64,000 nt of DNA from Pseudomonas huaxiensis (GTDB taxonomy: Bacteria > Pseudomonadota > Gammaproteobacteria > Pseudomonadales > Pseudomonadaceae): the NCBI RefSeq assembly GCF_003231275.1, contig NZ_QKVL01000024.1, positions 1 to 64,000 of the forward strand, in the 5' to 3' direction. The position numbers and the translations under genes were made by a program. How positions within the stretch are numbered: the stretch's first letter is position 1; every line of letters begins with the position of its first letter. Under the pieces are notes generated by a model. That model made no database searches, was not told the origin of the DNA, and saw nothing but the letters and a program-made list of their open reading frames with translations. Positions 43,207 through 51,349 of the stretch are shown piece by piece.

Positions 43207-44358
43207 TTATTCCCCTTTGGCCCCTGCGGTCGCGGCATTGGCCTGGGTTGGCTGGGCAGGCTTGATGTTGGTGGCTTCGCTCACCTTCACTTCGGCGCCC
43301 GGCTTGACGTATTGCAGGCCTTCGGTGATCAGGCGGTCGCCTGGGTTCAGGCCTTCTTCGATCAGCCAGTCACTGCCGACGGTACGGCTGGCCTTGAGCT
43401 GACGCAGCTCGACCTTGTTGTCCTGGTTGACCACCAGGGCGGTCGGCTGGCCTTTCAGGTCGCGGGTCACGCCTTGTTGCGGCGCGAGGATGGCGGCGGC
43501 GTTCACACCGTTGTTGAGGCGCGCGTGGACGAACATGCCAGGCAGCAGGTTGTGCTCCGGGTTGGGGAACACGGCGCGCAGGGTCACGGAACCTGTGGTC
43601 TGGTCGACCGAGACTTCGGAGAACTCCAGGCGGCCTTCCTGAGCGTAGGTGCTGCCGTCTTCCAGGTTGAGGGTGACCTTGGCGGCGTTCTCGCCGACCT
43701 TCTGCAGGCGGCCGCTTTCCAGCTCGCGACGCAGCTTGAGCAGCTCGGCCGAGGACTGGGTGACGTCGACGTAGATCGGGTCCAGTTGCTGGATCACGGC
43801 CATGGCGTCGGTCTGGCCGTTGCTGACCAGCGCGCCCTCGGTGAAGTTGGAGCGCCCGATACGGCCGCTCAGCGGCGCGAGGACCTTGGTGTAGCGCAGG
43901 TCGATCTCGGCGCTCTTCAGCGTCGCTTCAGCCTGCAAACGTTTGGCCTGGGCGTCGTCGAATTCCTGGCGGCTGACGGCTTGTTCGGCCACCAGCTGCT
44001 TGTAGCGCTCGGACAGCGAGCGGGTCGATTGCAGGTTGGCCTTGGCGCTGGCCAGGGTCGCCTCGTAGACCGCCGAGTCAATCTGGTAGAGCTGCTGGCC
44101 GTCTTTGACCTCGCTGCCTTCCTTGAACAGGCGCTTGAGGATGATGCCGTTTACCTGCGGACGCACTTCCGCCACCCGGTACGCAATGGTGCGACCTGGT
44201 AGATCGGAGACGAGGGTATAGGGTTGGGCCTGAAGGGTGACGACGCCGACCTGAGGAATCTGCGCCACGGGCGCCGCTTCTTCCTTTTTACAGCCGCTGA
44301 GCAGTGTTGCCAGGGCGACGGCGGAAACCAGAGCGGAAACAGCTGGCTTGAGTTGCAT
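43207..44358 (-). CDS. emhA: RND efflux periplasmic adaptor (MexA/TtgA/EmhA family)
   Basis: A 383-residue membrane-fusion lipoprotein (lipobox LLSGC with Cys23) linking EmhB to EmhC. Order of parts: beta-barrel start and lipoyl half (GVVTLQAQPYTLVSDLPGRT), alpha-helical hairpin around residues 95-165 (SAVYEATLASAKANLQSTRS to LKSAEIDLRYTKVLAPLSG), lipoyl second half, barrel. First gene of the operon, with the TetR operator upstream at 44456-44487 and the regulator gene divergent. Confidence 0.93.
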   Translation of the reverse strand: MQLKPAVSALVSAVALATLLSGCKKEEAAPVAQIPQVGVVTLQAQPYTLVSDLPGRTIAYRVAEVRPQVNGIILKRLFKEGSEVKDGQQLYQIDSAVYEATLASAKANLQSTRSLSERYKQLVAEQAVSRQEFDDAQAKRLQAEATLKSAEIDLRYTKVLAPLSGRIGRSNFTEGALVSNGQTDAMAVIQQLDPIYVDVTQSSAELLKLRRELESGRLQKVGENAAKVTLNLEDGSTYAQEGRLEFSEVSVDQTTGSVTLRAVFPNPEHNLLPGMFVHARLNNGVNAAAILAPQQGVTRDLKGQPTALVVNQDNKVELRQLKASRTVGSDWLIEEGLNPGDRLITEGLQYVKPGAEVKVSEATNIKPAQPTQANAATAGAKGE

Positions 44359-44455
44359 GAAGATCCTCGGGTCAGAAAGAGCTGAAGACGCTCAAGAGTA
44401 ATAGAAAACGGGATGTAGGAAAAAACTCTATCCGGCTGGATAAGTAGCATGCTAA

Positions 44456-44487
44456 TGAATATACTTACATTCATGCTTGTTTGTAAA
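44456..44487. promoter_or_regulatory. TtgR/EmhR-type operator in the emhR-emhA promoter
   Basis: On the minus strand the segment reads TTTACAAACAAGCATGAATG followed by TAAGTATATTCA. I recall the P. putida TtgR operator as the same string with one or two changes (TTTACAAACAACCATGAATG, then TAAGTATATTCC). It contains TTGTTTGTAAA/ATACTTACAT half-sites and lies about 100 bases from emhA and 135 from emhR, so one repressor site can control both. Confidence 0.8.
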
Positions 44488-44622
44488 CACCCGTTACCTT
44501 GTCTTCTCATTGCGCAAGGCACGAAACTAGAACACCCGGAACGCGGCCCCACCCAGGTCGCACCGGATCAGAAATCGGTCGCCCGATGCAGGTGGCCGGC
44601 TCCTTGATGAGGTTGTACTGCC

Positions 44623-45255
44623 ATGGTCCATCGAACCAAAGAGGAAGCTCAGGAAACCCGTAACCAGATCCTCGAAGCTGCGGAAAAAGCCTTTTACAAG
44701 CGCGGGATTGCGCGTACCACCCTTGCCGACATCGCGGAATTGGCTGGCGTGACCCGTGGTGCCATCTACTGGCATTTCGACAATAAAGCCGAACTGGTGC
44801 AGGCCCTGCTCGACAGCCTGCAAGAGCCGCTGGACGCCCTGGCCCAGGCCAGCGAAAGCGAGGACGAACTCGACCCGCTGGGCTGCATGCGCAAGCTGCT
44901 GGTGCAGTTGATGCACCAGATGGCCAGCGACCCGAAGACGCGGCGTATCAATGAAATCCTTCATCACAAATGTGAATTCACCGACGAGATGTGCGAGATC
45001 CGTCTCCAGCGCCAGAGCGCGACCGTCGAGTGTCACGAACGCATCACCCGCTCACTGGGCAACGCCATCAAGCGCGGGCAGTTGCCGACCGATGTCGACC
45101 CGGAGCGCGCGGCCGTGGCGTTGTTTGCCTACATCGACGGATTGATCCGACGCTGGCTGCTGTTGCCGGACAGTTTTGACCTGTTCAACGATGCGGAACG
45201 CTGGGTCGATACAGGGCTCGACATGCTGCGCGTGAGCCCGGCCCTGCGCAATTGA
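44623..45255 (+). CDS. emhR: TetR-family repressor of the RND pump
   Basis: A 210-residue TetR regulator divergent from emhA. The N-terminal HTH (residues ~10-60) has AEKAFYKRGIARTTLADIAE and GVTRGAIYWHFDNKAELVQA. The C-terminal ligand domain matches AcrR/TtgR (ILHHKCEFTDEMCEIRLQRQ, DPERAAVALFAYIDGLIRRW). TtgR releases DNA on binding plant antimicrobials and antibiotics (family knowledge). The P. putida name would be ttgR. Confidence 0.93.
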   Translation: MVHRTKEEAQETRNQILEAAEKAFYKRGIARTTLADIAELAGVTRGAIYWHFDNKAELVQALLDSLQEPLDALAQASESEDELDPLGCMRKLLVQLMHQMASDPKTRRINEILHHKCEFTDEMCEIRLQRQSATVECHERITRSLGNAIKRGQLPTDVDPERAAVALFAYIDGLIRRWLLLPDSFDLFNDAERWVDTGLDMLRVSPALRN

Positions 45256-45309
45256 GGTTTTGTGAGCGTTTGTGAATCTTTGTATTTCCAATTGAGTTGA
45301 GTTGTTTCC

Positions 45310-45342
45310 GACGCCGGGCTGAGCAAGAATCCGCCTGGCGTC
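45310..45342 (+). terminator. Possible hairpin terminator after emhR
   Basis: Stem GACGCC-g-GGC / GCC-t-GGCGTC with a 13-base loop and a short T-containing tail. The U run is poor. Confidence 0.35.
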
Positions 45343-45412
45343 GTCATTATGGGTGCTGGGGTCCAGGTGGATACTTAGCTGGCTAATTAAATTTTCTTCA
45401 TCGAGTCCGCAC

Positions 45413-46297
45413 ATGACCGCGCAGATTCCGTCCCTTCGAGGCGCCGAGCAACCGCTGCGGGGGATTGCCCTGATCTGCCTGGCGGTGCTGCTGTTCGCCA
45501 GCCACGACGCCCTGTCCAAATACCTGTCCGGTTTCTACGCCATCGTCATGGTGGTGTGGGCGCGCTATGTGGTGCACACCCTGTTGATGCTGGTGGTATT
45601 TGTGCCGCGCACCGGGCTGTCGGCGGTGGTGCGCACGCGGCGGCCGCTGCTGCAACTGGCCCGGGCGTTGTGCCTGATCGGCACCAGCCTGCTGTTCACC
45701 ACCGGCTTGCGGTATATCCCGCTGGCTGAAGCCACGGCGGTCAACTTTCTCGCGCCGTTGCTGGTGACCGCATTGTCGGTGCCGCTGCTGGGTGAGCGGG
45801 TCAGTCGTGGGCAGTGGATCGCGGTGCTCGCCGGCTTTGTCGGCGTGCTGATCGTGATTCGCCCCGGTGGCGCGCTGTTTACCCCGGCGATCCTGCTGCC
45901 GCTGGGTTCGGCCTTCTGCTTTGGCTGCTATCAGTTGCTGACCCGCAAGCTCAGCGCCACCGACAGCCCGACCACCAGCAACTTCCTCACCGGGATCTTC
46001 AACAGCCTGATCATGACCGCGCTGGTGCCGTTCTTCTGGAGCGTGCCGACCTTCAGCCACGCCCTGTTCATGCTTTGCCTCGGCACCTGCGGAATGCTCG
46101 GTCACATGCTTCTGACCCAGGCCTTCCGCCATGCCGCGCCGGCGATGCTGGCGCCGTTCAGTTATGGCCAGATTATCTTCGCCGGGATGTTCGGCTACCT
46201 GATCTTCGACCACAGCCCGGACGTCTTTGGCGTAGTCGGCATCTCCATCATCTGCCTCAGCGGCCTGGCCGTGGCCTGGGTGCAGCGACGCGGTTGA
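45413..46297 (+). CDS. EamA-type (DMT superfamily) exporter
   Basis: A 294-residue inner-membrane protein with ten predicted membrane segments in two EamA repeats. Each repeat has the early S/T...K motif (LLFASHDALSKYLS in the first) and the closing helices (EATAVNFLAPLLVTALSVPL and MLAPFSYGQIIFAGMFGYLI). Members export amino acids or metabolites such as S-adenosylmethionine; the substrate is not predictable. The ATG at 45413 lacks a clear ribosome site; an upstream frame of 20 codons is less natural. It faces the DHA2 exporter gene tail to tail with only seven bases between them. Confidence 0.85.
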   Translation: MTAQIPSLRGAEQPLRGIALICLAVLLFASHDALSKYLSGFYAIVMVVWARYVVHTLLMLVVFVPRTGLSAVVRTRRPLLQLARALCLIGTSLLFTTGLRYIPLAEATAVNFLAPLLVTALSVPLLGERVSRGQWIAVLAGFVGVLIVIRPGGALFTPAILLPLGSAFCFGCYQLLTRKLSATDSPTTSNFLTGIFNSLIMTALVPFFWSVPTFSHALFMLCLGTCGMLGHMLLTQAFRHAAPAMLAPFSYGQIIFAGMFGYLIFDHSPDVFGVVGISIICLSGLAVAWVQRRG

Positions 46298-46304
46298 ACG
46301 TCGG

Positions 46305-47759
46305 TCAGTGACCGCGCAGCTCGCGATTGGGCAAGGCCAGCGCCGCCGCCAGGCCGAACAGCGAAATCGCCGCACTGCCCAGCAACAGGTTGCGGAACGT
46401 AACCGACAGCTCGGCCTGCACCGCCAGGCTCGCCTCACCGGTGCGCAGGCTACCAAGTAGCGCTTCGCCCGCAAGGGTGTAGCCGCCGTCTTGCAACATC
46501 GCCAGCAACAAGGCCGACATAAGGGCCACGCCTACTGCGCCGCCGAGCGAGCGAAACAGGTTGGTTGTGCTGGTGGCGACGCCGATGTCCTGCTGTTGCA
46601 CCGCACTTTGGGTCGCCACCAGCGAGGTCGGGAACTGGGTGCCGGAAGCGATGCCGGTCAGCAGCATGAACAGCCCGCTGAGCAGGCCGGAGGAGGGTGG
46701 GCTCAGCGCCATGCCGACAATCGACAGCGGCATCAGCACGCTGCCGAAGAGAATCTGTGGCTTGAAGCGGCCGGTCATGTTGGTCAGGCGACCGGCGCAG
46801 TAAGCCCCGATCGGCAGGCCCATGGCCAGCGGCAGCAGGTGCAGCGCGGCGCTGTCGGCACCGGCGCCGGTGATGCTCTGGTAGCGCAGCGGCATCAGCA
46901 TGGTCAGCGAAATGGCCTGGAAGCTGGTGAAGAAGATGGTGCACCAGCACAGCACCGCGACCCGGTTGCCAAACAGCTTCAGCGGCAGCAGCGGTTCCGG
47001 CGCGCGGCGTTCATAGAGCACGAACAGCGTCAGACCGAACAGCGCGGCCGCCAATAGCGCCAGCACCGCCTGGCTGTGCCACGGGTGGCCCTGGCCGATC
47101 AGGGTGATGGCGAGCAGCAGGCCAGTGAGGCCGAGGATCAACAGCAAGGCGCCGGGATAATCGACCTTGGCCTGACGCTGCGGAGTCGCCAGCCCGCGCA
47201 GGCTGTTGCGGGTCACCCACCAGGCGGTCAGGCCCAGCGGCAGGTTCAGCCAGAACACCCAGCGCCACGACAGGTACTCGGTCAGCAGGCCACCGAGCAC
47301 CGGCCCGGCCACACTCGCCGCCGCGTACATGCTGCTGAAGTAGCCCTGATAGCGCCCGCGTTCCCGAGGCGGCACCAGATCGCCGAGGATCGCCTGACTG
47401 ACCGAGACCATGCCGCCAGCGCCGATGCCTTGCAGTACCCGCGCCAGCACCAGTTGTTCCATGTTCTGGGCGGCGGCGCAGAACACCGAAGCGAGAGTAA
47501 AGATCGCCGTGCCGGACAGGATCATCCGTCGCCGCCCATACAAATCGCCGAGCTTGCCGTAGATCGGCGTGGCCACGGTCATCGCCACCATGTAGCCGGA
47601 GATCACCCAGGCCAGCAGGCCAACATCGTTGAATTGCGCGGAGATCGCCGGCATCGATACGGCGATGATGGTCTGGTCGAGGGCGCCGAGGAAGATGGCC
47701 AGCATCAGCGCGACGAGGACGGTCTTGATGGCGGGTTGGGGTGTGCTCAGTTGGGTCAC
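46305..47759 (-). CDS. DHA2-family (EmrB/QacA) drug:H+ antiporter
   Basis: A 484-residue major facilitator with 14 predicted TM segments. The N-terminal LDQTIIAVSMPAISAQF is the family motif D1 in TM1; GKLGDLYGRRRMI is motif A; LQGIGAGGMVSVSQAILGD and GPVLGGLLTEYLSWRWVFW are motifs B and C. The start is GTG at 47757-47759. I recall an EmrB/QacA gene next to ttgR in P. putida, so its location beside the pump is conserved, with the EamA gene inserted. Confidence 0.9.
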   Translation of the reverse strand: MTQLSTPQPAIKTVLVALMLAIFLGALDQTIIAVSMPAISAQFNDVGLLAWVISGYMVAMTVATPIYGKLGDLYGRRRMILSGTAIFTLASVFCAAAQNMEQLVLARVLQGIGAGGMVSVSQAILGDLVPPRERGRYQGYFSSMYAAASVAGPVLGGLLTEYLSWRWVFWLNLPLGLTAWWVTRNSLRGLATPQRQAKVDYPGALLLILGLTGLLLAITLIGQGHPWHSQAVLALLAAALFGLTLFVLYERRAPEPLLPLKLFGNRVAVLCWCTIFFTSFQAISLTMLMPLRYQSITGAGADSAALHLLPLAMGLPIGAYCAGRLTNMTGRFKPQILFGSVLMPLSIVGMALSPPSSGLLSGLFMLLTGIASGTQFPTSLVATQSAVQQQDIGVATSTTNLFRSLGGAVGVALMSALLLAMLQDGGYTLAGEALLGSLRTGEASLAVQAELSVTFRNLLLGSAAISLFGLAAALALPNRELRGH

Positions 47760-47791
47760 GGCAGGCTCGTTACTTATTGGAGTCTTCAGGA

Positions 47792-47815
47792 CCGCAGCGA
47801 TGAGGCCCTGAAGAT
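47792..47815. repeat. Solitary degenerate REP fragment
   Basis: The string gcagcgatgaggccctga matches the outer end of the REPIN elements, without a facing partner. Probably a remnant just upstream of the DHA2 exporter gene. Confidence 0.5.
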
Positions 47816-47851
47816 CGAAGCAAAGTATGTCCGAGTCTATCCGATAGCTTG

Positions 47852-49042
47852 CTAAGCGTCTGCAATGGCCTCGTAAGGCAGCCCGACGTAGTTTTCCGCC
47901 AGGGTCTTGCGCCCCGCCTCGGAGCTGACGAAGTAATCCAGTTCAGTCTGCTGGATGCGCTGGCTGAACGGGTCGCTGTCAGGGAAGCGGTGCAGGATCG
48001 AGGTCATCCACCACGAGAAGCGTTCGGCCTTCCAGATCCGCCGCAGGCAGATGGACGAGTATTGCTCCAGCAAGTCGGTGCGGCCTTCGGCGTAGACCCG
48101 GCGCAGGATGTTGAACAAGGTGCTGACGTCACTCGCGGCCAGGTTCAGGCCCTTGGCGCCGGTTGGCGGGACGATGTGCGCGGCGTCGCCGACGAGGAAC
48201 ATCCGTCCGTACTGCATCGGTTCGACCACGAAGCTGCGCAGCGGCGCGATGCTCTTTTCGATCGACGGCCCGGTCACCAGGCGTTCGGCGAGGTCGGCGG
48301 GCAGGCGGGTCTTGAGTTCGTCCCAGAAGCGCTCGTCGGACCAGTCCTCGACTTTCTCTTCGGCACCCACTTGAACGTAGTAACGGGTGCGGGTCGGCGA
48401 ACGCATGCTGCACAGGGCGAAGCCGCGCTCGTGGCGGGCGTAGACCAGTTCGTCGTTGACCGGCGGGGTGTCGGCGAGGATGCCCAGCCAGCCGAACGGG
48501 TAGACCCGCTCGAACACCTTCAGCGCATCGGCCGGGATCGATTGCCGGGCGACGCCGTGGTAGCCATCGCAGCCGGCAATGTAGTCGCAGTCCAGGCGAT
48601 GCACCTGGCCGTCTTTCTCGTAGGTCAGCCAGGGCTGCTCGGACTTCGGTTCATGAGGCTGTACGTTTGTCGCCTCATAGACAGTGACGGCGCCGCAGGC
48701 TTGGCGAGCGGCCATCAGGTCGCGGGTGACTTCGGTCTGGCCGTAAATCATCACGCCCTGGCCGCCGGTCAGGCCCTTGAGGTCGATGTGTTCGCGGCGA
48801 CCGTCGAAGGCCAGTTCGAAACCATCATGGGGCAGGCCTTCGGCGTCCATGCGCTCGCCAACCCCGGCCTCGCGCAGCAGGTCGACCATGCCTTGTTCCA
48901 GCACGCCGGCACGGATGCGGCCGAGCACGTAGTCAGGGCTCTGGCGTTCGACGATGACGTTGGAAATCCCGGCGTTGTGCAGCAACTGGCCGAGCAGGAG
49001 ACCGGACGGACCGGCACCGATGATTGCGACTTGAGTTTTCAT
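47852..49042 (-). CDS. pobA: 4-hydroxybenzoate 3-monooxygenase
   Basis: FAD- and NADPH-dependent hydroxylase that converts 4-hydroxybenzoate to protocatechuate, feeding the pca genes. At 396 residues it closely matches the classical P. fluorescens enzyme: GxGxxG in VAIIGAGPSGLLLGQLL, the fingerprint CDYIAGCDGYHGVARQSIP, and MFLVGDAAHIVPPTGAKGLN, which binds FAD. RIRAGVLEQGMVDLL and the C-terminal GLPYEAI are also typical. Divergent from pobR, with 165 bases between them. The protein is expected to be induced by 4-hydroxybenzoate through PobR. Confidence 0.96.
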   Translation of the reverse strand: MKTQVAIIGAGPSGLLLGQLLHNAGISNVIVERQSPDYVLGRIRAGVLEQGMVDLLREAGVGERMDAEGLPHDGFELAFDGRREHIDLKGLTGGQGVMIYGQTEVTRDLMAARQACGAVTVYEATNVQPHEPKSEQPWLTYEKDGQVHRLDCDYIAGCDGYHGVARQSIPADALKVFERVYPFGWLGILADTPPVNDELVYARHERGFALCSMRSPTRTRYYVQVGAEEKVEDWSDERFWDELKTRLPADLAERLVTGPSIEKSIAPLRSFVVEPMQYGRMFLVGDAAHIVPPTGAKGLNLAASDVSTLFNILRRVYAEGRTDLLEQYSSICLRRIWKAERFSWWMTSILHRFPDSDPFSQRIQQTELDYFVSSEAGRKTLAENYVGLPYEAIADA

Positions 49043-49172
49043 TGTTATTGTCCCAGGCAGCTTCAGCTGAACGCCGAAGGCATCTTATAGTGGTGAGCGC
49101 CTGTATTTTTCGCCTGTAATAGCGGCGGAAGAAGGGATAAAGGCACAGCAAAACTGTACTTTTCGCCAATAC

Positions 49173-49187
49173 GGGCGATTATCGGGC
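49173..49187. promoter_or_regulatory. CGATnATCG box between pobA and pobR
   Basis: GGGCGATTATCGGGC is nearly palindromic and shares the 12-mer CGATAATCGCCC (minus strand) with the pcaR and porin boxes. It lies 21 bases before the pobR ATG. It could bind PcaR, or be part of the PobR site; the sequence cannot decide. Confidence 0.5.
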
Positions 49188-49207
49188 ATTCACCCAAGGG
49201 GCGGACG

Positions 49208-50104
49208 ATGGTGGCAAAAGCGGCGATTCCGGTGTTCAAGCTCTACGGCGAGTCCCTCGACTGGCCGACCCCCGATCTGCTCCACAGCGAGTCGATCCCG
49301 GCCCGCAGCCGCTTGCACCATTGGGAAATCGAGCCGCACCGGCACGCCGATCTGTGCCAGTTGCTGTTCCTTTACCGGGGCACCGCCGAGGTGGAACTGG
49401 AAGGCCAGGCGCGCACTCTGCGCGAGCCGGCGCTGCAAGTGGTGCCGCCGCTGTGCGTGCACGGTTTTCGTTTTTCCGAGGATGTCGACGGCTATGTGGT
49501 GACCCTCGCCGCGCCGCTGGTGGCCTTGCTCCACCAGCAATTGGGTAGCGCTCCGGCGCCGTTGACTCAGGCCGGCACCTGGCTGGCCGGCGCCGATGCC
49601 GACTATCTCTACAGCCTGTTCAGCACCTTGCAGGCCGAATACCAGACCGACCAGCCGGGCCGCGATCTGCAACTGCGTTCGATCATCAACCTGCTGGTGG
49701 TGTGGATCAGCCGCCGACACCTGCAACGCCAGGCTGGTGCGCAGGTGCCCGAGCGCGGCCGCGAGCAGTTGCGCCGTTTCAATCAATTGGTGGAACACAG
49801 CTTTCGCCAGCACCCCGCGGTGGAGGACCTGGCGCATCAGGTGGGGGTTTCGGTGACGTCGCTGAACACCCTCTGCCGCGAACTGGCCGGGCAGTCGGCG
49901 CTGCAGATCATTCACCAGCGGCTGTTGCTGGAGGCCAAGCGCGAGCTGATCTACACCACCCTGAGCATCAACCAGTTGGCGGACAGCCTGGGGTTCGCCG
50001 ATCCGGCGTATTTCTCGCGGTTCTTCCGCCGTCTGACGGGCTTGTCACCCCGGGCCTTTCGCCAGCGCGAACCCAACGAGACCGGGCTTACCTCAGCGCA
50101 CTGA
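49208..50104 (+). CDS. pobR: AraC-family activator of pobA
   Basis: A 298-residue regulator with an N-terminal cupin-like effector domain (HHWEIEPHRHADLCQLLFLY) and a C-terminal double HTH (EDLAHQVGVSVTSLNTLCREL and SINQLADSLGFADPAYFSRFFRRLTG). Divergence from pobA and membership of AraC/XylS rather than IclR fit PobR of Pseudomonas (in Acinetobacter it is IclR-type). The ligand should be 4-hydroxybenzoate. The last 17 bases overlap the small gene on the other strand. Confidence 0.9.
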   Translation: MVAKAAIPVFKLYGESLDWPTPDLLHSESIPARSRLHHWEIEPHRHADLCQLLFLYRGTAEVELEGQARTLREPALQVVPPLCVHGFRFSEDVDGYVVTLAAPLVALLHQQLGSAPAPLTQAGTWLAGADADYLYSLFSTLQAEYQTDQPGRDLQLRSIINLLVVWISRRHLQRQAGAQVPERGREQLRRFNQLVEHSFRQHPAVEDLAHQVGVSVTSLNTLCRELAGQSALQIIHQRLLLEAKRELIYTTLSINQLADSLGFADPAYFSRFFRRLTGLSPRAFRQREPNETGLTSAH

Positions 50105-50261
50105 GGGTGGCGGTGTGCGGCACGCAGTGGGCGAGGCCGCAACTGGCGGCGGACCACGGCTGGTTACGGGTCTGCTCGACCCGGTAGGCAGCAGTTGCAT
50201 AAAGCCCCATGACGGCGACGATACCCAGGACGATGGCGCATTTTGCGGTTTTGACACCCAT
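50088..50261 (-). CDS. Small membrane or secreted protein with two C-terminal cysteines
   Basis: A 57-residue protein starting at the ATG 50259-50261, which has an excellent ribosome site (GGAGGT, seven bases away). Residues ~5-25 (TAKCAIVLGIVAVMGLYATA) form one hydrophobic segment that could be a membrane anchor or an uncleaved signal. The tail has SCGLAHC, a CxxxxC pair. The strong Shine-Dalgarno and membrane segment support a real gene. No family recognised. It converges on pobR and overlaps its last 17 bases. Confidence 0.6.
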   Translation of the reverse strand: MGVKTAKCAIVLGIVAVMGLYATAAYRVEQTRNQPWSAASCGLAHCVPHTATLSALR

Positions 50262-50338
50262 GATGCTGACCTCCGGCGACCAACACATGCTGTTACTCGC
50301 ATGTTGCTACGAGGATAGTCCAGCACCGCGCAAGTTGC

Positions 50339-51247
50339 TCAGGCCAGCGCCTGGTCCCATTCCGGGATGTCGGTGAAACGCTCGGCGAGGAAGTCCAGCA
50401 TGCTGCGCAGCGTCGCCGGCATGTGCTTGCGTGAGGTGTACACGGCGTAGAGGTTCAGCGGCATGGGTCTGGCGTCGGGCAGCAGGCGGATCAGTTCGCC
50501 GTTACGCAGTTTTCCGGCCGACAAGTAAGTCGGCAGCATGGCGATGCCGGCACCAGCGAGAGTTGCCTGTTGCAGGGTCAGTGCCTCGTTGGCGCTGATG
50601 TTGCCGTGCACCGGCACCGCGACGTTCTCGCCGGCCACCTCGAAGTGCCAGAGGCTGCGGCCGAAGTAGGAGTGGGTCAGGCAGTTGTGGTTGCTCAGTT
50701 CCTCCACCCGCGTTGGCACAGGGTGTCGCCGCAGGTACTCGGGCGAGGCGCAGATCACCGAATTACAGACGCTCAGGCGCCGGGCGATCAGGTTCGGGTC
50801 GATATCGTTGCTGGTGCGGATCGCCAGGTCGATGCGCTCATCCACCAGATTCACGGTGCGGTCGAGCATCTGCAGTTCGATCTTCACCAGCGGGTAGCGT
50901 TTGACGTACTCGGCCACCGCGTCCACCAGTTGCGCCTGGCCGAACGAGGTACTGACGCTGATCCGCAGCTCGCCGCGCGGTGCCTCGTCCGGGGTGCTGA
51001 CGGCCGCCTGCAGGTCGCCGGCAAGGTCGAGCATCTGCCGGCAGCGCGGGAGAATTTCGTTACCGGCGGCGGTCAGGCTCAGCTTGCGCGTGGTGCGCTG
51101 CATCAGGCGTGCGCCGACCCAGTTCTCCAGGTCCGCCAGATAGCGTGAGATCACTGGGCGCGACATGTCCAGATGGTCGGCGGCGGCCGATTGGCTGCCC
51201 AGGTCGACGACGGTGACGAAGACCCGCATTGCGGTAAGACGGTCCAT
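50339..51247 (-). CDS. LysR-family regulator
   Basis: A 302-residue LysR regulator: HTH in residues ~1-60 (MDRLTAMRVFVTVVDLGSQS, HLDMSRPVISRYLADLENWV) and an effector domain of the CrgA/PA-LysR subgroup (RGELRISVSTSFGQAQLVDA, IDLAIRTSNDIDPNLIARRL). It is divergent from the metallo-hydrolase gene at 51350 with 100 bases between them, so that gene and the following NAD(P)-binding protein are its likely targets. Confidence 0.88.
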   Translation of the reverse strand: MDRLTAMRVFVTVVDLGSQSAAADHLDMSRPVISRYLADLENWVGARLMQRTTRKLSLTAAGNEILPRCRQMLDLAGDLQAAVSTPDEAPRGELRISVSTSFGQAQLVDAVAEYVKRYPLVKIELQMLDRTVNLVDERIDLAIRTSNDIDPNLIARRLSVCNSVICASPEYLRRHPVPTRVEELSNHNCLTHSYFGRSLWHFEVAGENVAVPVHGNISANEALTLQQATLAGAGIAMLPTYLSAGKLRNGELIRLLPDARPMPLNLYAVYTSRKHMPATLRSMLDFLAERFTDIPEWDQALA

Positions 51248-51349
51248 GATTTGCCCGATTCTTGAAACAAACTATGTCCAAGCATCGCATTTTTTGCGAC
51301 GAATCGCGCAACTAAGCTGTGAGCCATTGCCCCTCACTGGAATTTCCCG

